Source: Solirubrobacter ginsenosidimutans
GTDB taxonomy: Bacteria > Actinomycetota > Thermoleophilia > Solirubrobacterales > Solirubrobacteraceae
DNA: 64,000 nt
Reading direction: 5' to 3'
NCBI RefSeq assembly: GCF_027587205.1
Contig: NZ_JAPDOD010000050.1
Coordinates: 1 to 64,000 of the forward strand
Shown: in pieces, positions 26,373 to 34,622 of the stretch
How the letters are laid out: every line of letters starts with the position of its first letter
Position numbering within the stretch: position 1 is the first letter of the stretch
Program-made: the position numbers and the translations under genes
Notes under the pieces: generated by a model
The model's input: the letters and a program-made list of their open reading frames with translations, nothing else
The model's database searches: none
Told to the model about the DNA's origin: nothing

Positions 26373-27247
26373 CAACCCCCTGTGACCGCCGCCACGTACC
26401 AGCGGTCGTGTCGAACGAGCTGCAGGCGATACCTGAGCCCATAAGTCGCGCGAGACTGCTCGTCCCGCACCTGAACACTCGTCCACACGGCGCGCGTGTC
26501 TCCCTTGGGCGGCGCCGCGAGCATCAGCGACGTGATGCCGACCAGCTCGTAGGGCTGGCCGACGGGCGAGATCCTCGTCCCAGGCGGGACGAGGTATTCG
26601 AGCCCGTTCGCGTCACCGGCCAGGTACGCGGTGAGGAACCGTTTGAGAACGTCTTCGATCGCCGCGCGCTCGCTCGAGTCGACGGGGTCGTAGGACGGCG
26701 CCTCGATGACGGCGCGCGCCGGAGGCCCGACCAGCGCCGGGAGGTCGCTGACGACGAGCCCGCCGCGGGCGTCGCGGGCGACGGGGACGGCCAGATAGCG
26801 CGTGCCGTCGCCGACCGCCGCCGCGACGGTGATCAAGGCCTGCGAGGGGCCGAGTTGCGCGACCCGAGCCACGGAGACGGCACCGACGTCCTGGCGCGAG
26901 TGCGCGGCGTACTCGGCGGCGATCGCCGGCGCCAGATCAGGCGTGACGTAGCGCTCGAGCGACGGCTCCGGCGCGGTCAGATACGCCCGCGCGAAATCCG
27001 CGGCGAACGCGCGCGCCTCCTCGTCGGGCCACGTCGCGATCGGGTGCGCCAGCGGCTTGACGACGGTGGGCGACGCTTCGCCGTCGGTCGCCAGCAGGCT
27101 CACGAGCCCGCGCGCCAGCACCACGATCACGAGCATCCAGAGGAGTCCGCGGCCGATGCGCTTGAACAGGTCCGCCGGCGTCCGGAGCGCGCGTGCCGAG
27201 CGACGATCGGGCCGGCTTGCGCCGAACCTCAGATGCGCCATGGGCAC
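26372..27247 (-). CDS. TcpC-like T4SS scaffold protein
   Basis: The 291-residue protein (GTG 27247, or ATG 27241 two codons later) has an N-terminal basic region, one membrane helix (about 34-52) and two successive domains (about 70-180 and 185-291). The second contains LKRFLTAYLAGDANGLEYLVPPG and ends with beta strands, the pattern of the tandem NTF2-like domains of TcpC. TcpC is the essential core scaffold of clostridial and other Gram-positive conjugation machines. It is the first gene of the operon. Confidence 0.8.
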   Translation of the reverse strand: MPMAHLRFGASRPDRRSARALRTPADLFKRIGRGLLWMLVIVVLARGLVSLLATDGEASPTVVKPLAHPIATWPDEEARAFAADFARAYLTAPEPSLERYVTPDLAPAIAAEYAAHSRQDVGAVSVARVAQLGPSQALITVAAAVGDGTRYLAVPVARDARGGLVVSDLPALVGPPARAVIEAPSYDPVDSSERAAIEDVLKRFLTAYLAGDANGLEYLVPPGTRISPVGQPYELVGITSLMLAAPPKGDTRAVWTSVQVRDEQSRATYGLRYRLQLVRHDRWYVAAVTGG

Positions 27248-27460
27248 GAAGGCGAGATGTCGACGTGACGTTGCAGCGTCTGCATCGCCACACGGTGGCC
27301 AGGCCGCCGCGGCGATGCCAAACGCCGCCAGGCGGATTCGCCCAATCGGGCGATCGGGCGAACCGGACTAGGGGACGACCGTCACTGTCCCGGAGGGGCG
27401 CAGATGCGAGCGGGCCCGATCGCCAGGCTGAGCGCATGGTCCATTACGCGGGAGCACAGC

Positions 27461-27491
27461 GACGGCGCGCCGTGACCAACGGCGCGCCGTC
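27461..27491 (-). terminator. Hairpin terminator downstream of the esterase gene
   Basis: Perfect 13-bp arms (27461-27473 and 27479-27491), each containing GGCGCGCC, surround a 5-nt loop. The stem lies 31 nt beyond the stop of the minus-strand esterase gene and upstream of the divergently placed secretion operon's leader. Confidence 0.75.
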
Positions 27492-27521
27492 GCGCTGGGA
27501 GCGCCTACTCGAGCGCGTGGG

Positions 27522-28715
27522 CTACGGGCGCTTCGAGAGGCTGTGGGGAGGCCAAGGAAGCGGCGACGCCGGTTGCGTCGGCGTGGGCCAGCCGGTGGGC
27601 GGCGCCGGCCAGCCGGTGGGAGCCGTCGGCGTGCCGGTGGTCGGTGACGTGGGCCAGCCGGTCGGCGGCCACGTGATCGGCCCCGTGGGCGTGTTGCCGC
27701 CGAGCGCCGGGCCGGGATCGCCGAGCGGATGCGTGGCGAAGAAGTCGTACATCGCCTCGGATTCGTCCGGGCCCGCGGCGTCGGAGTACTGCGCGGACGG
27801 ATCGCCGCCGGACCAGGCGTGACCCATGCCCTTGATCACCCAGTACTCGCCGAGCTCGTGTCCGTGACCGTCGGAGTAGTACTTCACCGTGTACGAGCGG
27901 CCGCCCTTGGACTTGCCGCTGACCGTCTTGACCGCGGCGCTCGGCACCGAGTGGTTCTCCTGGCCGTCGTCGGCCCAATCCGCCGTGATCTGCTGCGTGC
28001 GCACGAGCTGATCGGCATTCACCGGCGGGACCGTCTTGTCCTGGTCGCCCTGGAAGACGATGAACGGCACCGGCCGCGCGAACGCGCCCATCGCTTCGTA
28101 CGCCCGCTTGCCCGCCTGCTCCGGGTCGGCGCTCTTGTATCCGGCGCAGGCCGCTCCGGCGGTGTACTCGCAACCCGACCCGACGCCGACGGCCGAGTAG
28201 AGGTCCGGGTAGGTGGCCGCCATCACGGAGGCCATCGCGCCGCCGGCCGAGAGGCCGGTGATGGACACGTGCCGCGGGTCGACGCTGTACTGGGACTCCA
28301 GCTGCAAGGTGAGGCCGGCGATCAGCGACGGCTCGCCCGCGGCGCGGTTGACGTTCGCGTCCGTGAACCAGTTCCAGCACCGGAGCGAGTTGTTGGCTTC
28401 GGTCTGCTCCGGATACGCGACGATGAACCCGTCGGCGGCCGCCAGATCGTCGAGATGACTCAGCGTGCGGAACTGGGCCGCGGTCTGCGTACAACCGTGC
28501 AGGGCGATGACGAGCGGCATCGGCGTGCCGGCCTGGTAGCTCGGCGGCACGTAGAACTCGTAGCCGATCGCGCCGGCGGGGTTGCTGTACGTGTCGCCTA
28601 TCGAGAGGTTGCCATTGAGCGGTTCCGCCTGCGTGACGGCTGGGTGCAGTGCTACGGCCGAGGCGACGATCGCACAGGCAATCGCCACGCCAGCCCTACA
28701 GGGGCTGATGTGCAT
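27522..28715 (-). CDS. Extracellular PHB-depolymerase-family esterase
   Basis: The 397-residue protein has a signal peptide (cleavage near TQA, about residue 30). Its alpha/beta hydrolase domain has LHGCTQTA (oxyanion), nucleophile Ser156 in GLSAGG, Asp226 in GDQDKTVPP and His299 in GMGHAWSGG. These motifs define the poly(3-hydroxybutyrate) depolymerase/feruloyl esterase family (LpqC-like). A C-terminal tail of about 55 residues is a Trp/Pro/Thr repeat (PTGWPxPP). The enzyme would act outside the cell on short polyesters or aryl esters. A PucR-type regulator is divergently encoded. Confidence 0.9.
   Translation of the reverse strand: MHISPCRAGVAIACAIVASAVALHPAVTQAEPLNGNLSIGDTYSNPAGAIGYEFYVPPSYQAGTPMPLVIALHGCTQTAAQFRTLSHLDDLAAADGFIVAYPEQTEANNSLRCWNWFTDANVNRAAGEPSLIAGLTLQLESQYSVDPRHVSITGLSAGGAMASVMAATYPDLYSAVGVGSGCEYTAGAACAGYKSADPEQAGKRAYEAMGAFARPVPFIVFQGDQDKTVPPVNADQLVRTQQITADWADDGQENHSVPSAAVKTVSGKSKGGRSYTVKYYSDGHGHELGEYWVIKGMGHAWSGGDPSAQYSDAAGPDESEAMYDFFATHPLGDPGPALGGNTPTGPITWPPTGWPTSPTTGTPTAPTGWPAPPTGWPTPTQPASPLPWPPHSLSKRP
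27582..27672 (-). repeat. Imperfect repeats encoding Trp-Pro-rich tail
   Basis: Copies of GGCCAGCCGGTGGG-like sequence recur several times and encode PTGWP units at the esterase C-terminus. Confidence 0.6.
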
Positions 28716-28814
28716 GGTTAGGACGCTATGTGCGGTTTGCCACCTGAACCATTCGGCAAAGCGAGGACTCTGCGGCGCGGCGCTCGTAGGATCCACAAGA
28801 GGGTGGGTGCGGAC

Positions 28815-30059
28815 ATGGCGGTGAGTCGGCCGCGCCACAGCGCGCTCTGCGATCTCGGCGACCGCGTCCTCGCCGACAAGGAGCGCATCGTCCGCCGCAC
28901 GCTGAACCGCTTCCGCGAGGAGCTGGTGGGCTGGCAGGACGTCGACGACGAGATCATGGCGGCCACGCGCGTGTTCATGCTGCGCAACATCGAGGCGTTC
29001 GTCAGCGAGCTCGAGCGTGGCGAGCCGGTCGGCGACGATCTGCTGCAGGCCGCGCGCGCCGTCGCGGCGCGGCGCTTTCACCAAGGCGTCACCTTCGAAG
29101 GGCTGTTGCGCGCGAGCCGGCTGGCGGCCGAGACGCTGTGGGATTCCGTGCTCGCCGCTTCGCGGCCCGAGTGTCCCGAAGAGCGCGAGGCCGCGCTGGC
29201 CATCGCCGGTCGCGTGTGGCGCCATTTCGACACGCTGACGACCGCCATGGGGCACGCGTATCTCGACGAGATGACCGACCGCGGCCTGCTCGGCCACGAC
29301 CTGCTCGACGGGCTCCTCGCGGGGCGCGGCGACGAGGAGGCGGTGCATCGGATCGCCAGGGTGCTGCACCGGCGCCTCGCGGACAGTTACGTCGTCGTGC
29401 TGATCCGCTTCGAGCAGCCGCTCGAGAACGGGGCCCTGCGCAACGATCGCGCCGTCGATCACATGCTCCCGGCCGTGCGCGCCGCGCTGCGCCCGAGCGA
29501 GGCCTCGCTGCTGGTCGGGATCCGCCAGGGCGACGTGGTCGCGCTGCGCCCGGCCGCCGAACCCAGTGAGCTCGAAACCGTCAGGCACGAGTGCGAGCAG
29601 CTCAACCGCACCGTCCCCTTCGAGATGAGCATCGGCGTGAGCGGGTGGCAGCCGGGGCCGCGCGCGGTCGCAACCGCCTATGCCGAGGCCCGCGAGGCGC
29701 TGGACATCGCGGCCGGCATCGGGATCACCGGCCGCGCGGTGACGCTGGACGACGTGCTCGTCGACCACATGCTCCGCGCGAGCCCCCACGCGCGGCGGAT
29801 CCTCGAGCGGACGCTGCGAACGCTCACCGACTACGACGACTCGCACAACAGTCAACTGCTGTTGACGCTGCGCGCCTACGTCGAGTCCGGCGCCAACCTG
29901 ACGCGCAGCGCCGCCGCGCTCAAGGTGCACCCGAACACCGTCGTGTACCGGCTGCGCCGCATCGCGGAGATCTCAGGCCGTGCCCCGAGCTCGATGGCCG
30001 ACCTGCAGGTCCTCTTCCTCGCACTGAGGCTGCGCGATCTGAGCGCACGCACCGACTAG
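28815..30059 (+). CDS. PucR/CdaR-type transcriptional regulator
   Basis: The 414-residue protein has an N-terminal helical domain, a central GGDEF-like region (about 170-330) and a C-terminal PucR-type helix-turn-helix (LLLTLRAYVESGANLTRSAAALKVHPNTVVYRLRRI, split here only for description of its position, about 352-390). Such regulators respond to metabolites. Divergent arrangement with the esterase, 99 nt apart, suggests control of that gene. Start could also be an in-frame GTG at 28803. Confidence 0.88.
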   Translation: MAVSRPRHSALCDLGDRVLADKERIVRRTLNRFREELVGWQDVDDEIMAATRVFMLRNIEAFVSELERGEPVGDDLLQAARAVAARRFHQGVTFEGLLRASRLAAETLWDSVLAASRPECPEEREAALAIAGRVWRHFDTLTTAMGHAYLDEMTDRGLLGHDLLDGLLAGRGDEEAVHRIARVLHRRLADSYVVVLIRFEQPLENGALRNDRAVDHMLPAVRAALRPSEASLLVGIRQGDVVALRPAAEPSELETVRHECEQLNRTVPFEMSIGVSGWQPGPRAVATAYAEAREALDIAAGIGITGRAVTLDDVLVDHMLRASPHARRILERTLRTLTDYDDSHNSQLLLTLRAYVESGANLTRSAAALKVHPNTVVYRLRRIAEISGRAPSSMADLQVLFLALRLRDLSARTD

Positions 30060-30138
30060 GTGCCTGGCCCAAGGGACGGCGACGCCTGTCCCGATGGGGC
30101 GGCCCTGGCCGGGCCAGGTGTCGCGGAGCATGGACGCG

Positions 30139-30330
30139 ATGCCAGTGATCCGCTGCGAGCGTTGTGGCGCATCTCCGTACATCGCCGTCGCCCATGTCGC
30201 GCGGCCCGAATGCCCGAGGTGCGGCCATCAGATCTCCGTCACGCGAAAGGCGCTCCTGACCCCGGTGATCGCCGCCGGGATCGCCCATCGGGTGCCGATG
30301 CCGGGCGTGGTTCGCCGTTCACGCGCGTGA
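30139..30330 (+). CDS. Small zinc-ribbon protein
   Basis: ATG 30139 has GGAG about 10 nt upstream. The 63-residue product holds two CxxC knuckles (IRCERCGAS and PECPRCGHQ) about 20 residues apart, a zinc-ribbon pattern, then a basic tail. Upstream in-frame ATG 30130 is less well spaced. Function unknown; nucleic-acid or protein binding is possible. Confidence 0.5.
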   Translation: MPVIRCERCGASPYIAVAHVARPECPRCGHQISVTRKALLTPVIAAGIAHRVPMPGVVRRSRA

Positions 30331-30552
30331 CGACGCCGCGTGTACGCCTCGGGGCGTAGGCGCAAGAGTCGTCCGCAGCCTGACGACGCGCGCGCCGATG
30401 TACGGAAAGATTGACGGTGCGCCGCGGGTTGTCGAGACCGCGGCGTCCAAACTTCCTCCGGGCCCCCGCTCGGTGTCCTCAGTGCCAAGGCCAGGTGAAC
30501 ACCCGCCCAAAGACCGACTCGGGCCGATCCGGGCCCCGGCGATCATCGGTAC

Positions 30553-30999
30553 ATGACGCGCTGGATGTACAGCGGGGGCGAGCCCCTGATCGAACTCCTG
30601 TCAATCCTCGTGGTGATCGCCATCGCGGCCCTCGCCGTGGGCGGTGCGCTCGCGGGGATCGCTCATCTGATCCGGCGCGGCGATCCGCCTGACGAGCCTG
30701 GCTCCGACGCGGACGACCGCGGCGGGGGCAGCCCGCGCCCCGACCCTCCCTGCCCCACCCGCGGCGGCGATCCGGCCTGGTGGCCGGAGTTCGAGCGCGA
30801 ATTCGCCAACTACGCCGCGGCCGTGCGCTCCACGGAGTCCGGAACGGCGGACAGCCCCGCGAACGCGCGCGCCCGGGCGGATCAAGCGTGTGCGCCTTCG
30901 CGTTCACCGCGTCGCCGGACGGGCGATCGGCGCGCGTCGCGATCCCGCCCCCGGCGGCGTCGCGAACGTACCGCCGCTTGCCGCAGACGCCAGCGTTAG
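30553..30999 (+). CDS. Small single-pass membrane protein
   Basis: The 148-residue protein has one strong membrane helix (about 13-38, SILVVIAIAALAVGGALAG). An acidic/Gly-rich cytoplasmic part follows, with WWPEFEREFANYAA near residue 77. The last 45 residues are very Arg-rich and look less protein-like, so the true end may be different or the sequence may carry a frame disruption. Function unknown. Confidence 0.45.
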   Translation: MTRWMYSGGEPLIELLSILVVIAIAALAVGGALAGIAHLIRRGDPPDEPGSDADDRGGGSPRPDPPCPTRGGDPAWWPEFEREFANYAAAVRSTESGTADSPANARARADQACAPSRSPRRRTGDRRASRSRPRRRRERTAACRRRQR

Positions 31000-31002
31000 C
31001 AG

Positions 31003-31365
31003 CTAATCGCCGAGCAGGAGGTGCAGTTCCGCGTTCGGCAGCTGGTCCTTCGGCACGAACGCGGCGGCCCCGCTGCGCTCCACGTCTTCCGGCGTCGCCG
31101 CGTCAGCGTCGCTTGACGTGAGGACCACGCGCGGTCGCCAGGGGAGCGCCGTGAGCAGCCCGGCGAGGGTGATGCCGTCGCCGTCGGGCAGCCCGACGTC
31201 GACAAGGACGGCATCAGGCCGCAGGGAACCTACGACCGCAAGCGCAGCAGACACGCTGTCCGCTTCGCCGGCGGGAGCGAAACCAAAGGTGATGAGGAGG
31301 CGACGCGCCAAGCTGCGAAACGCAGCGTCGTCGTCCACCACGAGCACGTTGCGGCCCATCGGCAC
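31003..31365 (-). CDS. Stand-alone receiver-domain response regulator
   Basis: The 120-residue protein is a single CheY-like receiver: acidic DDD near residue 11, phosphoacceptor Asp in VLVDVGLPDGDG, TSSDAD and Lys in FVPKD. There is no output domain. It is divergent from a two-gene NarL-regulator operon and probably works as a phosphorelay or protein-interaction switch. The start is GTG 31365 or ATG 31359. Confidence 0.88.
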   Translation of the reverse strand: MPMGRNVLVVDDDAAFRSLARRLLITFGFAPAGEADSVSAALAVVGSLRPDAVLVDVGLPDGDGITLAGLLTALPWRPRVVLTSSDADAATPEDVERSGAAAFVPKDQLPNAELHLLLGD

Positions 31366-31420
31366 CCATCATGCCAACTCCACACGACGGCAGAGGTAGT
31401 GCCAACCAGACAGAGCGGCA

Positions 31421-31434
31421 GGGTAGAGCTACCC
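31421..31434. promoter_or_regulatory. Inverted repeat between divergent regulator genes
   Basis: GGGTAG-AG-CTACCC lies in the 177-nt region between the receiver gene and the NarL pair. Its position fits an operator, but I have no direct evidence. Confidence 0.3.
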
Positions 31435-31542
31435 CGACACTCGGCTGGGGCAGCCTGGAAACGGGAGTGGGGTCGAGGGCTCTAGGCAGACAGTGCCGTG
31501 CGCGACAGTCTTGACGGGCTGATCGATCGCATAGGAGGCGAC

Positions 31543-32355
31543 ATGGCCGAGCCACTTCACTGCTTCCCGGTCCCCAACGCAAAGTCCGCGTCCCCGAGTC
31601 GCCCGCTGCGTGTGGTCATCGCCGACGCGCACGGGCTTACACGGGCCGGTCTGCGCGCCCTGCTTGACAGCTACGCCGACGTCGAGGTCGTCGCCGAGGC
31701 CGCCTCGGGCGACGAGGCCGTCGAGGTGACACGCGCGGCCCGTCCCAACGCGGTGGTGATCGATGCGAGCCTGCCGGCCGACGGTGGCCTGTCGGCGACG
31801 CAGCGAATCCTGCAGGCCGGCTGCGCGGACGTCGTCCTGCTGCTGAACTCGGCCGCCGACGAGGCGGTCTTCGGCGCGTTGCGCGCCGGCGCCAAGGGAC
31901 TGTTGCTCAAGGACGCCGGCCCGGACGAGCTGGCCGCGGCGGTCCGCGCCGTGGCGGCGGGAAACGCGATGCTTGCACCGGCGATCGCCCGCCGGCTGGT
32001 CGAGGACTTCGCGGCGCGCCCGCGGCGCCCGGCCGACGTCCTCGAGCAGCTGCCGGAGCTGACGGCGCGCGAGTGCGAGGTCCTGGAGCTCGTGGCCAAC
32101 GGGCTGAGCAACGAGGAGATCTCGAAGCGGCTGGTGGTCACGCGCGCGACGGCGAAGACGCACGTCAGCCGGATCCTGTGCAAGCTCGACGTGCGCGACC
32201 GCGCGCAACTCGTCGTGCTGGCCTACGAGAGCGGCATCGTGCGGCCGGGTGGAGCCCCCGTCCCCGCGCACCCACCGGTGGGTGGGACCGTGACGCCCAT
32301 CGGCCGTGCCCGCGCGGCGCGCCCGCGCGGCGGACTGCGTGGCGTCGCCGCATGA
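31543..32355 (+). CDS. NarL/LuxR-type response regulator
   Basis: AGGAGG (31533-31538) fixes the start at ATG 31543, not the in-frame GTG at 31498. The 270-residue protein has a receiver (about 22-140) and a LuxR HTH (LTARECEVLELVANGLSNEEISKRL, starting near 168). The receiver has VIADAHG instead of a DD/DE pair and LLN where Thr/Ser is expected, although VIDAS and LLLKD remain. Phosphorylation may be weak or lost. ATGA overlap with the next regulator. Confidence 0.9.
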   Translation: MAEPLHCFPVPNAKSASPSRPLRVVIADAHGLTRAGLRALLDSYADVEVVAEAASGDEAVEVTRAARPNAVVIDASLPADGGLSATQRILQAGCADVVLLLNSAADEAVFGALRAGAKGLLLKDAGPDELAAAVRAVAAGNAMLAPAIARRLVEDFAARPRRPADVLEQLPELTARECEVLELVANGLSNEEISKRLVVTRATAKTHVSRILCKLDVRDRAQLVVLAYESGIVRPGGAPVPAHPPVGGTVTPIGRARAARPRGGLRGVAA

Positions 32356-33083
32356 ACCGACCGCCACCGGCCCGCATCGGAGATTCGCTTGAGGCGACCG
32401 GCGGAGTAGGGTTCGCGCTGGTGCCCGAACGCGTGCGGGTGGTGATCGGGGAGGACGACGTGCTGCTGCGCGAGGGCATCGGGCGGCTGCTCGACGACGC
32501 AGGCTTCGATGTCGTAGCGCTGGCGGGAGACGCGGATGATTTCCTCCGCAAGGCCGTCGCACACAAGGTCGACGTCGCGATCGTCGACGTACGGATGCCG
32601 CCCGGGTGGACCGACGACGGCCTACGCGCGGCCGTCGAGCTGCGCCGGCGCCGCCCCGAGACCGCCGTGCTCGTCCTTTCGCAGTACTACGAGCCGCGCT
32701 TTGCGCTCGATCTGATCGGCGAACGCGCTGAAGGCGTCGGCTACCTGCTCAAGGAGCGCGTCGGCGACCTCGACGCGTTCTTGGAAGCGGTCCACCGCGT
32801 CGCGGGGGGCGGCAGCGTCCTCGACCCGGAGGTCGTCGGACGGATGCTGGGACGCCGGTCGCCGGACAGCCCGCTGGCGCTGCTGACCGCGCGTGAGCGC
32901 GAGGTCCTCGCCGCGATGGCGGAGGGGAAGTCCAATCAGGGCGTCGCCAAGACGCTGTGCGTGACCGAGGCCGCCGTCGAGAAGCACGTGACGCGCATCT
33001 TCAACAAGCTCGGGCTCTCGCCGACGGCGGCCGAGCACCGGCGCGTCCACGCCGTCCTGACGTTCCTGCGCTCGATCACCTGA
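32352..33083 (+). CDS. NarL/LuxR-type response regulator
   Basis: ATG 32352 overlaps the previous stop as ATGA. The 243-residue protein has an intact receiver: GEDD, IVDVRMPPGWTDDGL, LSQYYE and LLKERV. The LuxR HTH follows (LTAREREVLAAMAEGKSNQGVAKTL). An internal GTG at 32421 would remove the first 23 non-conserved residues and is a possible alternative start. No cognate kinase is adjacent. Confidence 0.92.
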   Translation: MNRPPPARIGDSLEATGGVGFALVPERVRVVIGEDDVLLREGIGRLLDDAGFDVVALAGDADDFLRKAVAHKVDVAIVDVRMPPGWTDDGLRAAVELRRRRPETAVLVLSQYYEPRFALDLIGERAEGVGYLLKERVGDLDAFLEAVHRVAGGGSVLDPEVVGRMLGRRSPDSPLALLTAREREVLAAMAEGKSNQGVAKTLCVTEAAVEKHVTRIFNKLGLSPTAAEHRRVHAVLTFLRSIT

Positions 33084-33088
33084 TCGAT

Positions 33089-33313
33089 TCAGGCGGCGAG
33101 GCGGCGCGAGACGACGCGCTCGAGCTCGCCGGCAGCCTGCTCTTCGCGGGCGAGCGCCAAGCGGTAGGAGAGAAAGGCTTCGGTGCGCGCCGAAGAGGCG
33201 CCCGCCTCGCGCCACATGCGCAAGTGCTCACCGCAGTCCCGCTGGGCGGACGACCATGTGCGGTACGCGTGCTCGGTGGCGGAGTGTGGGAGGCTCAGGT
33301 CCAGGGGTGGCAT
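33089..33313 (-). CDS. Small helical protein, paralogue of 34383-34622
   Basis: GAGGAG is 7 nt upstream of ATG 33313. The 74-residue soluble protein contains an aromatic/charged helical pattern: AYRTWSSAQ, LRMWREA, YRLALAREEQAAGELER. The same order (Y-x2-W, LWR-x-A, Y-x2-AL-x2-EE-x-AA) recurs in the product of 34383-34622. No known domain recognised. Confidence 0.6.
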   Translation of the reverse strand: MPPLDLSLPHSATEHAYRTWSSAQRDCGEHLRMWREAGASSARTEAFLSYRLALAREEQAAGELERVVSRRLAA

Positions 33314-33442
33314 CGGCGGCTCCTCTATGTGGCGTTGGGCGCGGATCGAGTACGTCAAGTGTCCCGGTCGGCCGTCCGCACGCCCATGCCCCCAGGCCGG
33401 AGAGGGTTCTCCGGCTCGCCGGACGGCGGCGTCGGGATGTCC

Positions 33443-34231
33443 CTACCCGCGCCCGGAGATCATGCGGATGACCGTCACGTCGTCGTGCACCTTCTCGGCC
33501 GCCCGGCGCGTCGCGGCGCGCCGGCGTTCCCACCGGCGCAGGCCGGCGAGCCACGCCGACAGCTCGCCGAGCACGTCCTCGCGCAGGCGCGCCCCATCGC
33601 TCGCGAGCACCAACTCGTGCGCGTCGTGGAACGTGAACTTCCTGATCACGGGCTGCGGGAACCGACCCAGGGCGGTCGAGGTCCATGCCGCCGGACGGCC
33701 CAGGTAGCGCTCCTCCGCGTCATGGCGCTCATCACGCCCGCAGGTGCGATTGGAGTCCTGCCAGCGTTCCCACGCCACCTCGACGGACGGCCGGAGCGCC
33801 GTCCCGGTCCCGAGGTGGGTCCAGCCCGCCGACGTGCGGGCCCACGCCTCGCAGTCGCCGGCACGGACCAACTCGATCCGGCCGTCGTCGAACACGTCGG
33901 CCGCGGTCACGCACGTCTGGGTCTGGTCGCGCGAACGGGGGAGCGAGCGGTCGTGCAGGTGGTGGTTGGCCGCCCGCAGGCTCTCGACCAGCCCGCGCCC
34001 CGAGCGTTGCAGGGCGATCCGCGTCACCGCCGCCGCATACATCGGGCCGGCGACCCCGGCCACGGTGCGACAGCGGCGCGTCGGTGTGACGCCGTCGAGG
34101 ACGGCGACGCGGAGCCGCGGAGCGGCGGGATCGCGCCATACGAGATGGGCGTCCTGCGACGCGTCCGCACCGGATGGTTGCTCCCAGGTCTCGATGTGCC
34201 ATCCGGGAATCTGTGTGACGGTTCGCTGCAT
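33443..34231 (-). CDS. PP2C-like (PPM-family) protein phosphatase
   Basis: The 262-residue protein keeps the PPM metal-site pattern: VAVLDGVT (Asp46), VRAGDCEAW, ELVLASDGA (207-213) and HDDVTVIRM (249-257). It should dephosphorylate Ser/Thr residues, as in partner-switch stress signalling. I chose Met at 34231; the frame continues upstream to 34384 but that part is Arg/Pro noise. The gene lies between two paralogous small proteins, and a patatin follows on the other strand. Confidence 0.75.
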   Translation of the reverse strand: MQRTVTQIPGWHIETWEQPSGADASQDAHLVWRDPAAPRLRVAVLDGVTPTRRCRTVAGVAGPMYAAAVTRIALQRSGRGLVESLRAANHHLHDRSLPRSRDQTQTCVTAADVFDDGRIELVRAGDCEAWARTSAGWTHLGTGTALRPSVEVAWERWQDSNRTCGRDERHDAEERYLGRPAAWTSTALGRFPQPVIRKFTFHDAHELVLASDGARLREDVLGELSAWLAGLRRWERRRAATRRAAEKVHDDVTVIRMISGRG

Positions 34232-34382
34232 CGGCGCGACAGCGTCGCCCGGCCCGGGCGGCCCGCAAGCTGTCCGTCCTGCCAGACGCAGATGACCCTC
34301 GGGCGACGCGGCACCCTCCGGCCGGTCGCGGCTGGCCGGGCGTCCAGTCGCGGCGCGGGCTCGGCCCGGCGACGCTCCCGCC

Positions 34383-34622
34383 ATGAGCGATTGGATATCG
34401 CGCGAGTCACGGGTCCACCATGCCGCGTCCGGCTACCTCGTCTGGCGTGCGAGTTGCGCCCACGTGGGGTACGCGTACGGCTTGTGGCGAGCGGCGCCGC
34501 TGGATGAGTGTGCGTTTGCTCACGCCGCGTACCTCCGCGCGCTGGACGACGAGGAGCGCGCGGCCGAGTCGTACTCGCGCGCGCTCACCGGGGGCGTGAG
34601 GCAGGCTCCGTGGGAGCGGTAG
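34383..34622 (+). CDS. Small helical protein, paralogue of 33089-33313
   Basis: The 79-residue protein shares the spacing of Trp/Tyr/Arg and the EE-x-AA segment with the 33089-33313 product (GYLVWRAS, GLWRAAP, YLRALDDEERAAES). It has no signal peptide. It overlaps the patatin gene by 13 bp, so the two are probably co-expressed. Function unknown. Confidence 0.6.
   Translation: MSDWISRESRVHHAASGYLVWRASCAHVGYAYGLWRAAPLDECAFAHAAYLRALDDEERAAESYSRALTGGVRQAPWER

Noticed and set aside
19377..27247. Prophage or active ICE interpretation of the secretion operon
   Set aside because: No integrase, excisionase, relaxase, attachment repeats or phage structural genes seen on either side.
27461..27491. Twin GGCGCGCC palindromes as engineered restriction sites
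   Set aside because: They form the two arms of a symmetric stem downstream of a gene, so a terminator is the simpler reading.
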